Below, in pieces: positions 1-9,141 of a stretch of DNA of 64,000 bases. A program made the position numbers and the translations under genes. Origin of the DNA: Roseovarius albus (GTDB taxonomy: Bacteria; Pseudomonadota; Alphaproteobacteria; Rhodobacterales; Rhodobacteraceae); the NCBI RefSeq assembly GCF_900172335.1, contig NZ_FWFX01000002.1, forward strand, positions 310,001 to 374,000, in the 5' to 3' direction. How positions within the stretch are numbered: the first letter of the stretch is position 1; each line of letters begins with the position of its first letter. The notes beneath the pieces are model-generated. The model worked only from the letters and a program-made list of their open reading frames with translations, did no database searches and was not told where the DNA came from.

Positions 1-801
1 TTTTGCCTGTTCATTGTTTTTTACCTGATCAAACTGTCCGGTTGCGTTCGTTCGGTTTGGGAAGAGTGGAATAATCCCGTGCAATTGGCGCTGTTCCCAT
101 CGATGTCGATTTCGCTTTTGCTGTTATCTGCTTTGATGTTGGACACATGGACCGGCTTGGCGCATGTGATGTGGATGCTGGGCATGGCGTTGCAGGGTAT
201 CCTGACCTTGGCCGTCATTTCTGGCTGGATCAGTTCCCGGGCATTTCAGCATGGGCATCTCAGTCCGGCGTGGTTCATTCCGACGGTGGGCAACGTGATT
301 GTCAGTTTTGCCGGGGTGCCGTTGGGCTATCTTGAGATCAGCTGGTTCTTTATTTCGGCGGGGCTGATGTTCTGGCTGATTCTTGTCTCTCTGGTGATGA
401 ACCGGCTGATTTTTCATGATCCGCTGCCCGAACGATTGCAACCTACACTGGTGGTTCTGATTGCTCCTCCGGCGCTTATTTTTTTGGCGTGGGTGCGGTT
501 AATTGGGGGCATCGATGCGTTTGCTCATATCTTGCTGAATGTGACCTATCTGTTTGTATTGATTGTCACAATCCAACTTCCAAAGATGCTGCGCCTTACC
601 TTTACCCTCTCGTTCTGGGCACTGTCCTTTCCCATCGCGGCGGCCACGAGTGCAAGCTTTGCCTATGCCGCAGCGACAGGGTCCAATGCGCATCGGTTGA
701 TTGGGCTGGGGTTGCTGCTGGCGCTTTGCGTGATCATCGGGTTTTTGGTGTTCCATACCGTGCGTGCAATTGTATCTGGCAAACTTTTTACGCCTGATTG
801 A
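1..801 (+). CDS. SLAC1/TDT family anion channel-transporter, 5' truncated by window edge
   Basis: The frame is open from the first base of the window, so the N-terminus lies upstream; a GTG at 79 is internal. About 266 residues are visible, with a run of hydrophobic helices typical of the TehA/SLAC1 (tellurite resistance/dicarboxylate transporter) family. The segment with SPAWFIPTVGNVIVSFAG matches the conserved HLxPAWFIPxVGN motif of this family. The family conducts anions or organic acids across the inner membrane; the substrate here cannot be read from sequence. It converges on the methylsuccinyl-CoA dehydrogenase gene, with about 190 bases between them that hold two palindromic sites. Confidence 0.85.
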   Translation, partial: FCLFIVFYLIKLSGCVRSVWEEWNNPVQLALFPSMSISLLLLSALMLDTWTGLAHVMWMLGMALQGILTLAVISGWISSRAFQHGHLSPAWFIPTVGNVIVSFAGVPLGYLEISWFFISAGLMFWLILVSLVMNRLIFHDPLPERLQPTLVVLIAPPALIFLAWVRLIGGIDAFAHILLNVTYLFVLIVTIQLPKMLRLTFTLSFWALSFPIAAATSASFAYAAATGSNAHRLIGLGLLLALCVIIGFLVFHTVRAIVSGKLFTPD

Positions 802-851
802 CCGGATTTCGCTTCGGATTTGAAGCGAGCCTCTCCAGTTCGGCTGGGTAA

Positions 852-899
852 AAGTTTTGTACAACTTGTAGGTTTTACACCCCAGTTTTGTACAAAACT
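852..899. repeat. Two TTGTACAA-cored dyads 31 bp apart
   Basis: The 12-mer AGTTTTGTACAA occurs at 853-864 and again at 884-895, exactly 31 bp (about three helical turns) apart. The second copy belongs to a perfect 16-bp palindrome, AGTTTTGTACAAAACT (884-899). The first is an imperfect dyad around the same TTGTACAA core. They lie between two convergent gene ends, so they are not obviously a promoter operator. A factor binding site or a short hairpin pair are both possible. Confidence 0.6.
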
Positions 900-994
900 C
901 GTTTTGATAAAAAGCGAGACCGTCTGTGACAACCGCGGACAGGAGAGAGCGTTTTTCGGTGAGGTGGACAGAAGGTGCCCACCTCGGATCGGCT

Positions 995-2656
995 TTAGCC
1001 CAGCAGGCGGCGGGCGATGACCTGCGCCTGAATTTCGGCGGCGCCCTCGAAGATATTCAAAATACGCGCGTCGCACAGGATGCGACTGATAGTGTATTCG
1101 GTCGCAAAGCCGTTGCCGCCGTGGATCTGCAGGCCGTTATCGGCTGCAGCCCAAGCGACGCGGGCACCCAATAGTTTGGCCATGCCAGCCTCAAGGTCGC
1201 AGCGGTGGCCGTGGTCTTTTTCCCAAGCGCTGAAATAGGTCAGCTGGCGGGCGATCATGATCTCGACCGCCATCATCGCCAGTTTACCGGAGACGCGGGG
1301 GAATTCGATCAGGGATTTGCCGAACTGTTTGCGGTCGATGGCATATTGCATCGCGACGTCCAGCGCCGATTGCGCGACGCCGATGGCGCGGGCGGCGGTT
1401 TGGATGCGGGCGGATTCAAAGGTTTCCATCAGCTGTTTGAAGCCTTTGCCTTCTTCCCCGCCAAGTAGGTTTTCACCTTTGACGTGGAAGTTATCAAAAC
1501 CCAGTTCGTATTCCTTCATGCCGCGATAGCCCAGAACCTCGATCTCGGTGCCGGTCATACCTTGGGTCGGGAAGGGGTGTTCGTCTGTGCCCGGCGTTTT
1601 CTCGGCCAGCAGCATCGACAGGCCGCGGTGGTCGGAGGTGTCGGGGTTGGTGCGGGCCAGCAGGGTCATCACATGGGTGCGCGCGGCGTGGGTGATCCAT
1701 GTTTTATTGCCGGTCACTTTCCAGTCGCCGTTTTCATCCTTGACCGCGCGGGTGCGCAGGCTGCCGAGGTCGGAACCGGTGTTTGGCTCGGTAAAGACGG
1801 CGGTGGGCAGGATTTCACCGCTGGAGAGTTTGGGCAGCCAGTTGGCTTTCTGCTCGTCCGTGCCACCGCAAAGGATCAGTTCGGCGGCAATCTCAGACCG
1901 GGTACCCAGAGAGCCAACACCGATGTAGCCACGGCTGAGTTCTTCGGAGACCACAACCATTGATGCCTTGGAGAGGCCCAGGCCGCCAAACTCCTCAGGA
2001 ATAGTCAGGCCAAAGACGCCCATTTCGGCCAGCTCTTCGATGATCTCCATCGGGATGAGTTCGTCCTTGAGGTGCCAGTCGTGGGCGTTTGGAATGACCT
2101 TGTCGACCGCATAGCGGCGGAACTGTTCGCGGATCATTTCCAGTTCTTCTTCCAGACCGGTTGCGCCGATGGTGATCTCGGCGCTGCGCTCTTGCATCAG
2201 TTCAACCAAACGGGTGCGGGCGGCCTGCGAGTTGCCCTGCGCCATCAGGGTTTGCACCTCGGGACATTGGAAGCCGCCAAGTGCATCCCAGCCAAGGCCC
2301 AGATCCGCTAGTCGTACGACCTCGCCCTGATTCATCGGGATGCCGCCAGCGATTTGGTGCAGGTATTCGCCAAAGCCGATCTGCAGGAGAAGCTGTTCGA
2401 CCTCGCCAAACTTTCCATCCGCGTCCAGTCGTTTCGCCCAGTTTCGCATTTGACGCAGAGCTTCCACATAGGTGGCGAGCCATGCCAATCCATGTGTAGC
2501 GTTCTGATTTGCTTCCATTGCTGCGCCAGCGACACGCCCATCGACGGTTACTAAGTCGCGCAATTTCTGCTTTGCAGCATCGAGCACGGATTCAGCGGGT
2601 GGCACGGCGGCTTCGACCAGTGAAATCAGGTTATCGAGAACAATCGGCTGGGTCAT
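995..2656 (-). CDS. mcd: Acyl-CoA dehydrogenase with N-terminal extension, probable (2S)-methylsuccinyl-CoA dehydrogenase
   Basis: A 553-residue acyl-CoA dehydrogenase that is about 170 residues longer at the N-terminus than ordinary family members. The N-, middle- and C-terminal domains follow (TEPNTGSDLGSLRTRA, then ARQLTYFSAW, then the IFEGAAEIQ end motif). This length and extension are those of (2S)-methylsuccinyl-CoA dehydrogenase, the FAD enzyme making mesaconyl-C1-CoA in the ethylmalonyl-CoA pathway for acetate assimilation, which is known from Rhodobacter. I chose MTQPIV as start; an in-frame ATG 33 bases upstream adds MIHFPPRQDAP. It is divergent from the TSUP transporter gene. A different long acyl-CoA dehydrogenase is the alternative. 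Confidence 0.75.
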   Translation of the reverse strand: MTQPIVLDNLISLVEAAVPPAESVLDAAKQKLRDLVTVDGRVAGAAMEANQNATHGLAWLATYVEALRQMRNWAKRLDADGKFGEVEQLLLQIGFGEYLHQIAGGIPMNQGEVVRLADLGLGWDALGGFQCPEVQTLMAQGNSQAARTRLVELMQERSAEITIGATGLEEELEMIREQFRRYAVDKVIPNAHDWHLKDELIPMEIIEELAEMGVFGLTIPEEFGGLGLSKASMVVVSEELSRGYIGVGSLGTRSEIAAELILCGGTDEQKANWLPKLSSGEILPTAVFTEPNTGSDLGSLRTRAVKDENGDWKVTGNKTWITHAARTHVMTLLARTNPDTSDHRGLSMLLAEKTPGTDEHPFPTQGMTGTEIEVLGYRGMKEYELGFDNFHVKGENLLGGEEGKGFKQLMETFESARIQTAARAIGVAQSALDVAMQYAIDRKQFGKSLIEFPRVSGKLAMMAVEIMIARQLTYFSAWEKDHGHRCDLEAGMAKLLGARVAWAAADNGLQIHGGNGFATEYTISRILCDARILNIFEGAAEIQAQVIARRLLG

Positions 2657-2813
2657 GGGGGCGTCCTGTCTTGGCGGAAAGTGAATCACAATTCCGTCCT
2701 AGCTATTTTGCACCTGCAGCGCAACTATTATGCATAAGAGTGCGTCGATTTGTTCAAATCTTGCGCGATGAAAATTGTGCTGCACACGTCAGGCAACCTG
2801 ATATGTGTGGCAT

Positions 2814-3584
2814 ATGGAGATGTTGTTTGGTCCCGAAGCGCTCTGGATTGTGAGCTTTTGCTGTCTGGTTGCAATGGTGGCCGGGACGGTCAAGGGCGTT
2901 GTCGGGTTTGGCATGCCAATGGTGCTGATTTCGGGGTTGAGTACGGTGATGCCACCGGATCTGGCGCTGGCCGGATTGATCCTGCCGACACTGATCACCA
3001 ATGGCTGGCAGGCCCTCAGGCAAGGGGTCGCTGCGGCCTGGGAATCAGTTCGCAAGTACCGCGTGTTTTTATTGGTGGGGCTGGTGTTCTTGCTCGGCTC
3101 GGCGCAGGTTGTTCGCGCTGTACCAAGTCAGGTGTTGCTGTTGGGGATTGGGGTGCCAATCGTAGCCTATGCGCTGACCTCACTTGCTGGGCGTCCGTTG
3201 CGCTTGCCCGCGGGGGCGGGTGCGCGGACAGAGGCAGCGATTGGTGCTGTGGCCGGATTCTTTGGCGGCATATCAGGTGTTTGGGGTCCGCCAACAGTGG
3301 CGATGCTGTCGTCGCGTGATACGGGAAAAACCGAACAGATGCGCGTGCAAGGTGTGATTTACGGCCTTGGCGCAGTCGCGTTGGTCGTGGCGCATGTCTC
3401 CTCGGGCGTGTTGAACCGTGATACAGCCCCTTTTTCGATGATTCTGATTGTTCCGGCGATGGTGGGCATGTGGATTGGGTTTCGTATTCAGGACCGGTTG
3501 GATCATGCCACGTTTCGCAAGCTGACGTTTTTGGTACTGTTTCTGGCGGGGGCCAATCTGGTGCGCCGGGGGCTTTGGGGCTGA
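2814..3584 (+). CDS. TSUP family sulfite/organosulfur exporter (TauE/SafE)
   Basis: A 256-residue integral membrane protein with about eight hydrophobic segments. It shows the TauE/SafE (TSUP) layout: an N-terminal GTVKGVVGFGMP motif and a repeated GGISGVWGPP motif in the second half. TSUP proteins move sulfite, sulfoacetate or other small anions across the inner membrane. A GTG nine bases upstream is an alternative start; neither has a good Shine-Dalgarno sequence. The gene diverges from the acyl-CoA dehydrogenase, and a pirin gene follows after about 95 bases. Confidence 0.85.
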   Translation: MEMLFGPEALWIVSFCCLVAMVAGTVKGVVGFGMPMVLISGLSTVMPPDLALAGLILPTLITNGWQALRQGVAAAWESVRKYRVFLLVGLVFLLGSAQVVRAVPSQVLLLGIGVPIVAYALTSLAGRPLRLPAGAGARTEAAIGAVAGFFGGISGVWGPPTVAMLSSRDTGKTEQMRVQGVIYGLGAVALVVAHVSSGVLNRDTAPFSMILIVPAMVGMWIGFRIQDRLDHATFRKLTFLVLFLAGANLVRRGLWG

Positions 3585-3678
3585 TGAGGCGCACAGGCGA
3601 TGTGCGGGGATGCCGACTGGTTCTGATGCGATGATGGGTTAGGTTAGAGGCAACCGTATAAGCCAAGGAGCCTTAGCC

Positions 3679-4611
3679 ATGAGCTGGAACCCGATGTTGG
3701 AGCCGCACCATTCTGATGCTGGATCGCTGGACGATATTGAAACCGTGATTATCCCGCGTGCGCGGGATCTGGGTGGGTTCGAGGTGCGGCGCGCTTTGCC
3801 TGCGCCGCAGCGGCAGATGGTCGGGCCGTTTATCTTTTTTGATCAGGCGGGACCGGCAGAGTTTGTGACTGGCAAGGGGATCGACGTGCGTCCACATCCG
3901 CATATCGGGCTGGGGACAGTGACTTACCTGTATAAAGGTGAATTTGAGCACCGCGACAGTCTGGGCACGCATCAGATGATATATCCGGGCGAAGTGAACT
4001 GGATGGTGGCTGGGGATGGCGTGACTCATTCCGAGCGTACCAGTCAGGCCACGCGCCAGAGTCCGAGCAGCCTGTTTGGCATTCAGACTTGGGTGGCCCT
4101 GCCGGAGGATCACGAGGAACGCGCGGCGAGCTTTGAACATCATGGAGAGGCGGCGTTGCCGTTTCTGGAGGCTGAAGGCAAGCAATTGCGCCTGATCATG
4201 GGGCGCGGCTGGGGCGAGACGGCCCCGGTCAGCACGTTTAGCGATATGTTTTATGCCGATGTGGTGCTGGAGGCGGGGGCCTTGCTCCCCTTGCCGGATG
4301 ACCATGAAGATCGTGGGGTTTATGTGACTTCGGGATCGATTGAGATTGCAGGCGAGGTCTTTGAGGCCGGGCGCATGATGGTGTTCCGCCCCGGTGACGC
4401 GATCACCCTTATGGCGGGCGAGCAGGGCGCGCGGCTGATGGCGCTGGGCGGTGAGACGCTGAACGGCCCGCGCCATATTTGGTGGAATTTTGTGGCCTCA
4501 TCTCGTGAAAAGATCGAAGCCGCCAAGGATGCCTGGGCGCAGGGGGATTGGGAGCATGGACGGTTCCAGCTGCCGCCGGGGGACGATGCGGAGTTTATCC
4601 CGTTGCCGTGA
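3679..4611 (+). CDS. Pirin family protein
   Basis: 310 residues with the two-cupin architecture of pirins. The N-terminal cupin carries the metal-binding pattern RPHPHIGLGTVTYLYKGEFEHRDS followed by MVAGDGVTHSER; a C-terminal pirin_C domain follows from about residue 190. Pirins are iron-binding cupins, some with quercetinase activity and some acting as redox-responsive cofactors of transcription. An AAGGAG ribosome site precedes the ATG. It converges on the LysR gene, leaving only six bases between the stops. The role in this organism is not readable from context. Confidence 0.9.
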   Translation: MSWNPMLEPHHSDAGSLDDIETVIIPRARDLGGFEVRRALPAPQRQMVGPFIFFDQAGPAEFVTGKGIDVRPHPHIGLGTVTYLYKGEFEHRDSLGTHQMIYPGEVNWMVAGDGVTHSERTSQATRQSPSSLFGIQTWVALPEDHEERAASFEHHGEAALPFLEAEGKQLRLIMGRGWGETAPVSTFSDMFYADVVLEAGALLPLPDDHEDRGVYVTSGSIEIAGEVFEAGRMMVFRPGDAITLMAGEQGARLMALGGETLNGPRHIWWNFVASSREKIEAAKDAWAQGDWEHGRFQLPPGDDAEFIPLP

Positions 4612-4617
4612 CGCGGC

Positions 4618-5526
4618 CTATCGTAGCCAGACAGGTGGGTTGCCAATTTTTTCGACGAGGAAATCAATGAAGACCCTGACTTTGGATGTCAGCACATTTG
4701 ATTTGGGATAAACCAGCCAGATGGCAGAGCTGTCTTTGATTTCATAATCGGGCAAGACTTGGACCAAAGACCCGTTTTGCAGTTCGCGGTACACGCTCCA
4801 CATTGAATTCATAGAAATACCAGCCCCGGCGACGGTGGCCAGACGCATGCTGGCCCCATCATCGCAAGTCACACGGCTGGAGGTATCGGAAGGTGGAAAG
4901 CTGTGATCTTGCATGTCTCCCGCCTCGGATAGTTTTCGTTGCCCGCTGCTCATGAAGGTGAGGATTTGGTGACTGGAGAGATCCTCGGGTGTGGTTGGGG
5001 TGCCGTGCCGCGAAAGGTAGGTTGGAGAAGCGCAGAGGATCCGGGGATCATCTGCCAGTTTGCGGGCCTTCAGGCTGCTGTCTTCGATGGCATAGACGCG
5101 CAGAGCTAGATCGAAGCTGCCTTCGATCAGGTCCATCTGTGTGTCAGAGAACTTGAGCTCAAGATTGATGCCGGGGTAGCGTTCAAGGAATTCGGGCAGA
5201 AGAGGTACGATGAAAAGTTGCGCGAATGTGCTGGAGGCGGCAAATCGCAATGTGCCGGTGACGTCTTCATTGCCGTGGCCAAGTGCGGCAAAGGCGGCGT
5301 CTTCTTGGGCCAGTATTTCTTTGGCATAGGGCAGGAATTCTGCCCCTTCAATCGAGAGGGAAACCTTTCGGGTGGACCGATGAAGCAGGTCGGCACCGAC
5401 TTGATTTTCAAGTTTTGCCAACCGTGCACTTGCAACGGCCGGAGCCAAGCCAAGTCTGCGCCCGGCTTCGCTGATGTTCAATAATTCAGCTGCCATGACG
5501 AAGAGTTTGAGGCCTGCTGTATCCAT
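4618..5526 (-). CDS. LysR family transcriptional regulator
   Basis: 302 residues. An N-terminal winged helix-turn-helix (about residues 1-60, with LNISEAGRRLGLAPAVASARLAKLE) and a periplasmic-binding-like effector domain of about 210 residues identify a LysR regulator, close to the AaeR/DsdC-like group that acts as local activator or repressor. I used the ATG rather than a TTG 12 bases upstream. It is transcribed away from the enoyl-CoA hydratase gene with about 170 bases between them, so that gene is the likely target. Confidence 0.92.
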   Translation of the reverse strand: MDTAGLKLFVMAAELLNISEAGRRLGLAPAVASARLAKLENQVGADLLHRSTRKVSLSIEGAEFLPYAKEILAQEDAAFAALGHGNEDVTGTLRFAASSTFAQLFIVPLLPEFLERYPGINLELKFSDTQMDLIEGSFDLALRVYAIEDSSLKARKLADDPRILCASPTYLSRHGTPTTPEDLSSHQILTFMSSGQRKLSEAGDMQDHSFPPSDTSSRVTCDDGASMRLATVAGAGISMNSMWSVYRELQNGSLVQVLPDYEIKDSSAIWLVYPKSNVLTSKVRVFIDFLVEKIGNPPVWLR

Positions 5527-5699
5527 TATTATATCCAAATTACGAATTCTAAACCAATATTATGGGAATTTATTTATTTTATGTAGCTAATATTTTGCGC
5601 AGCAGATGCCGAAGACCTCGCCTGCATCTAACTCAGCGCCTCGGACATAAATCGTACCGGAGTCGTTTCAATGCTTGGGCAGATATAAGGATAGCTGCA

Positions 5700-6548
5700 A
5701 TGAAATATGAAAACTTCACGACCTTTGACGTCGTTGTGAAAGATGCAATCGCCACGGTGACTTTTGATTTCGGTACTGTGAACGTTCAGGGTCAGGAAAT
5801 GTTGGCGGACTTAAATAGCCTTGCTATGCGGCTTGAGCGCGACCGAGAGACAAAGGTTGTTGTGTTCCAGTCTGCCAATCCGGAAATCTGGGTTTGTCAC
5901 TATGATACGGAATTGCTGAAAGATATGTCGACGGAAGCCGTATCACGTGACGAGGCGCAGCTGCTGGACCTGCAATCAGTTTGTGAACGCATCAGCAAGG
6001 TGCCACAGGCCACTATCGCGAAACTAGAGGGTTTTGCGCGCGGTGGTGGGCATGAGCTTGCTCTCGCATTGGATATGCGGTTTGCCGCGCGCGGTAAGTT
6101 CAAGTTCATGCAGATGGAAGTCGGAATGGGTATTCTGCCATGTGGTGGTGGCGCTTCACGTATGGCGCGCCAAACTGGTTTGGGTAGAGCGCTGGAAATC
6201 ATTCTGAGCGCACGAGATTTCGGTGCTGATGAAGCTGAAGCAATGGGAACGATCAACAAAGCGCTAAATCCCGATGAAATTGGTGCATACGTTGATGACC
6301 TGGCAAAACGCATTGCCCAGTTCCCGGCTGAGTCAATTAATGCCTGCAAGCAGATGGTATATGAGTCCATCGACAAGCCGATTAATGAGGCGCTCAAGGC
6401 TGAGGCTTATTGGCTGTATCAGGCAACCAGTAAAACCGCAGCCATCAAACGGTTTACAATCGCTGATGAACAGGGACTGGAACACGAGATCCAAAACCAA
6501 CGTAACTGGAATGAGCTTGTTATGAAGGTTCAGGAAATCAACAACTGA
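5700..6548 (+). CDS. Enoyl-CoA hydratase/isomerase family protein
   Basis: 282 residues of the crotonase fold. The oxyanion-hole segment GFARGGGHELALALD places a Glu at residue 119, and FMQMEVGMGILPCGGG places a second Glu at residue 140. These correspond to the two catalytic glutamates of crotonase, so hydratase activity is plausible. The start was chosen at the ATG after an AAGGA site; the frame is open further upstream into the LysR promoter region, but that part does not look coding. Divergent from the LysR gene. The C-terminal about 80 residues are longer than the minimal crotonase core. Substrate unknown. Confidence 0.85.
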   Translation: MKYENFTTFDVVVKDAIATVTFDFGTVNVQGQEMLADLNSLAMRLERDRETKVVVFQSANPEIWVCHYDTELLKDMSTEAVSRDEAQLLDLQSVCERISKVPQATIAKLEGFARGGGHELALALDMRFAARGKFKFMQMEVGMGILPCGGGASRMARQTGLGRALEIILSARDFGADEAEAMGTINKALNPDEIGAYVDDLAKRIAQFPAESINACKQMVYESIDKPINEALKAEAYWLYQATSKTAAIKRFTIADEQGLEHEIQNQRNWNELVMKVQEINN

Positions 6549-6733
6549 GTTTGGTCATTTAGACGGGTTTCGCCTGTGAGTTGGTGAAACTCGTTTTGGC
6601 CGCGATGATGGTACTGATCAACTTGGTTAAAAAAACACTCTCCACGCCAGTAGGGATAATGAAGAGTGTCTTTGTGACGATCAGGGATGCGTTTGATGAA
6701 AGCATGCGTTTCGATAGCTCCAGTCAGCAAAGA

Positions 6734-7522
6734 CTATTCGCTTTCGGCTTTGGCAATATCACCTGAATCCGCACCGGCGGTTAAATCGGCGTCCGAGAAC
6801 GCCTGTGTCTCGGGCAGTTCCAGATGCAACGAAGAGGTGTGGTCAATTTCGATTTGCCCCGTTTCCAACGTGTAATCCAGTACATGCCCTCCGGTTTGGC
6901 GGTCTTCGGAGATGAAATGCAAATGATATCCGGGCACGCCGATTCCGACGGCGTAGTTTGGGCAGCGGAAACCCAGGATTGTTCCAGTTACATCGCTCAA
7001 TTCGAATTCAGCCTGTGACTTAACAACCTCTAACAGGGGTTTGTATGGCCGTGTCTGGCGCCAGACGTTTCGATATTTGATATGTCCGATCTGCCCAGTG
7101 AAGCGTACAGCGTAAAACAAATTGTGTGAAGCGGCCAAGGCATCAAGCCCGTCTTCGAAGGGGCCTTTGTGTATAGGGTTGTCCAGCGTTAGTGAAAAAT
7201 CTGGTTCAAATTCGATGACAGCAGCGTAAGGGGTCAGGGCGTTATCGTCGGCCACCTCAGCCTTGCCGTCTCCTGTCAGGCGGTATGCGACGCGGTCTAT
7301 GACGATCATTTCCCCATCGAGCGCATTGAATGTGCCCAATCCAAAGTCTCCATGTTTGAGCAATTCTCCGATTGAGACATTGCCATCGTATACGCCTTGC
7401 ATCACGGCGCTGAGAAGCGATGTCTGGTAGTATTCATGCGCGCTGTCATGCGGTTTGAATTCTGGTGCTTTATGATGTGTGGCGATCGCTTCAGCGAATG
7501 TCAGTTCATGGTCGGGATGCAT
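6734..7522 (-). CDS. budA: Alpha-acetolactate decarboxylase
   Basis: 262 residues matching the acetolactate decarboxylase family throughout. The zinc-site histidines are present as GYHLHFISEDRQTGGH (H200, H202, H213) and the conserved Glu of LDGEMIVID is E71. The enzyme converts 2-acetolactate to acetoin. No acetolactate synthase (alsS/budB) or butanediol dehydrogenase gene lies nearby, so it stands alone and probably draws acetolactate from valine biosynthesis. It converges on the enoyl-CoA hydratase gene and is divergent from the AhpD-like gene. The acidic C-terminal tail is not part of the core fold. Confidence 0.93.
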   Translation of the reverse strand: MHPDHELTFAEAIATHHKAPEFKPHDSAHEYYQTSLLSAVMQGVYDGNVSIGELLKHGDFGLGTFNALDGEMIVIDRVAYRLTGDGKAEVADDNALTPYAAVIEFEPDFSLTLDNPIHKGPFEDGLDALAASHNLFYAVRFTGQIGHIKYRNVWRQTRPYKPLLEVVKSQAEFELSDVTGTILGFRCPNYAVGIGVPGYHLHFISEDRQTGGHVLDYTLETGQIEIDHTSSLHLELPETQAFSDADLTAGADSGDIAKAESE

Positions 7523-7701
7523 CGTAGAGCCTCGTTATGGATCAAACCATCTTAATGCGTTTCAGAGGGTTGCGCATATGTTTGTTTAAAGTAAGGAAAT
7601 TGACGGTATCGGTTATGGTCATGATGGGCATTCGATTTCAATTGTAGTCGTGTTAAAACCACATACTGTGGCGAGTACAAGCCAAGCATTCGGAGACCAA
7701 A

Positions 7702-8145
7702 ATGATTGAACGCGCCGACTATGTTTCTCTTAACGGCCTCGCCATCGCTGGGATGGCAAAATCTAAGGATATGATGTCTTCGATTGATGCGCGGTTGAGG
7801 GCCATTGTCGAACTTCGTGTCTCGCAAATCAACGGCTGTGCCTACTGCGTTGACCTTCATACAATGGAAGCGCGGCAAGCCGGTGAAACGCAGCAAAGGC
7901 TTGATTGTCTAACGGTTTGGCACGAGGTGCCGTTTTTTGATGACGCGGAAAAGGCCGCACTTGCTTGGGCGGAAGCCGTTACCTTGATCGCTGAAAGTGG
8001 TGCATCGGATTCTGTTTATGACGCTTTGTCACCGCATTTTTCCGAAAAGCAGATTGTTGATCTGACACTGATCATTGCGCAAATGAATGCCTGGAACCGT
8101 TTGGCGATCAGTTTTCAACATCTTCCAGACGCTAGGCCGGAATAA
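7702..8145 (+). CDS. Carboxymuconolactone decarboxylase/AhpD-like alkylhydroperoxidase
   Basis: 147 residues with the AhpD core helix pair. The redox motif NGCAYCVDLH gives the CxxC pair at C46 and C49 with the helping His at residue 53. Proteins of this family reduce peroxides or act as thiol oxidoreductases. Its position divergent from acetolactate decarboxylase and upstream of a hydrolase gives no clear pathway. The start is an ATG after a weak purine stretch. Confidence 0.9.
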   Translation: MIERADYVSLNGLAIAGMAKSKDMMSSIDARLRAIVELRVSQINGCAYCVDLHTMEARQAGETQQRLDCLTVWHEVPFFDDAEKAALAWAEAVTLIAESGASDSVYDALSPHFSEKQIVDLTLIIAQMNAWNRLAISFQHLPDARPE

Positions 8146-8243
8146 AATCATTTGTGGCAAGTAGTGGTCAACAGGATATCAGCAGGAGCAACATTGGAAA
8201 GTTGCGCCTTATGTTTTGTACGAAGGGAAGCAAGGGACATTTT

Positions 8244-9053
8244 ATGCCACTTTTAAAGATTGCTTTGATCGTGTGCGCAGTCGCCTACTTAGTGGCTGCA
8301 GCGGGAATGTTTTTTCTGCAACGCCAGCTCCAGTATTTTCCGTCGCAGAACAACCCCTCGCCATCGGCGGTTGGTCTGTCTGGCGTCAACGTCGAGAACC
8401 TTGTGACCTCCGATGGGGAAACGCTTGTGATGTGGTATGCAGCTGCGGTCGAAGGGCAACCTACACTTCTCTATTTCCAAGGGAATGCTGGCGAAATCTC
8501 AGATCGTGCTGATCGGTTCGCCGCCTATCGTGCAGCGGGGTTCGGCGTGGCCTTTCTATCATGGCGTGGCTTTGGCGGCAGCACGGGAACGATTAGCGAG
8601 ACAGGTTTTCTGATCGATGCTCAGACCGCATATGAATGGTTGATTGCGAAAGGCATCGCACCTGAAACCGTCGTCGCCGTCGGTGAATCCTTGGGGACGG
8701 GCGTGGCTGTGCAATTGGCTGCTGACCGGCAAGTTGGGGCTGTGGTGCTGGGTGCACCCTATGCCGCAGCAGTTGATATCGCGAAAAGTCGTTATCCTTG
8801 GTTACCTGTGCGGTTTCTGATGAAGGATCAATTCCATAGCATTGATTTCATCGGTGCCATCACGGCTCCGATTCTGATTCAGCATGGCACCGAAGATCTG
8901 GTTATCCCATTTGCAGAAGGCCAACGGTTATACGAGGCGGCCGTGGCGCCCGCGATATTCAAGGCGTTGGAGGGCAAAGGACATGAGGCACTGTATCAGC
9001 CAGCGACATGGGGTCATGAGATCGCATTTGTGCAAGATGTCTTCGGACCCTGA
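8244..9053 (+). CDS. Membrane-anchored alpha/beta hydrolase
   Basis: 269 residues. A hydrophobic N-terminal segment (about residues 4-26) is followed by an alpha/beta hydrolase domain with the nucleophile elbow GESLGTG, an acid loop near HGTEDLVIP and a C-terminal catalytic His in GKGHEAL. This resembles the BEM46/YfhR-like group, likely facing the periplasm. I chose the ATG after GAAGGGAAG; the frame extends upstream to a GTG at 8154 that would add 30 unlikely residues. It lies about 100 bases after the AhpD-like gene and may be cotranscribed. Substrate unknown. Confidence 0.87.
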   Translation: MPLLKIALIVCAVAYLVAAAGMFFLQRQLQYFPSQNNPSPSAVGLSGVNVENLVTSDGETLVMWYAAAVEGQPTLLYFQGNAGEISDRADRFAAYRAAGFGVAFLSWRGFGGSTGTISETGFLIDAQTAYEWLIAKGIAPETVVAVGESLGTGVAVQLAADRQVGAVVLGAPYAAAVDIAKSRYPWLPVRFLMKDQFHSIDFIGAITAPILIQHGTEDLVIPFAEGQRLYEAAVAPAIFKALEGKGHEALYQPATWGHEIAFVQDVFGP

Positions 9054-9141
9054 TTGAAAGAAACCTGCACATGCGGGTATTCGAAAACTATTGAGTAGCG
9101 GGCTGCAACACGGAGAATGGCGCTAAAGTGTATACTCAGGA

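Noticed and set aside
6549..6733. Possible terminator hairpins between the convergent enoyl-CoA hydratase and budA genes
   Set aside because: Only short five-base stems could be found, with no clear T run, so I did not call one.
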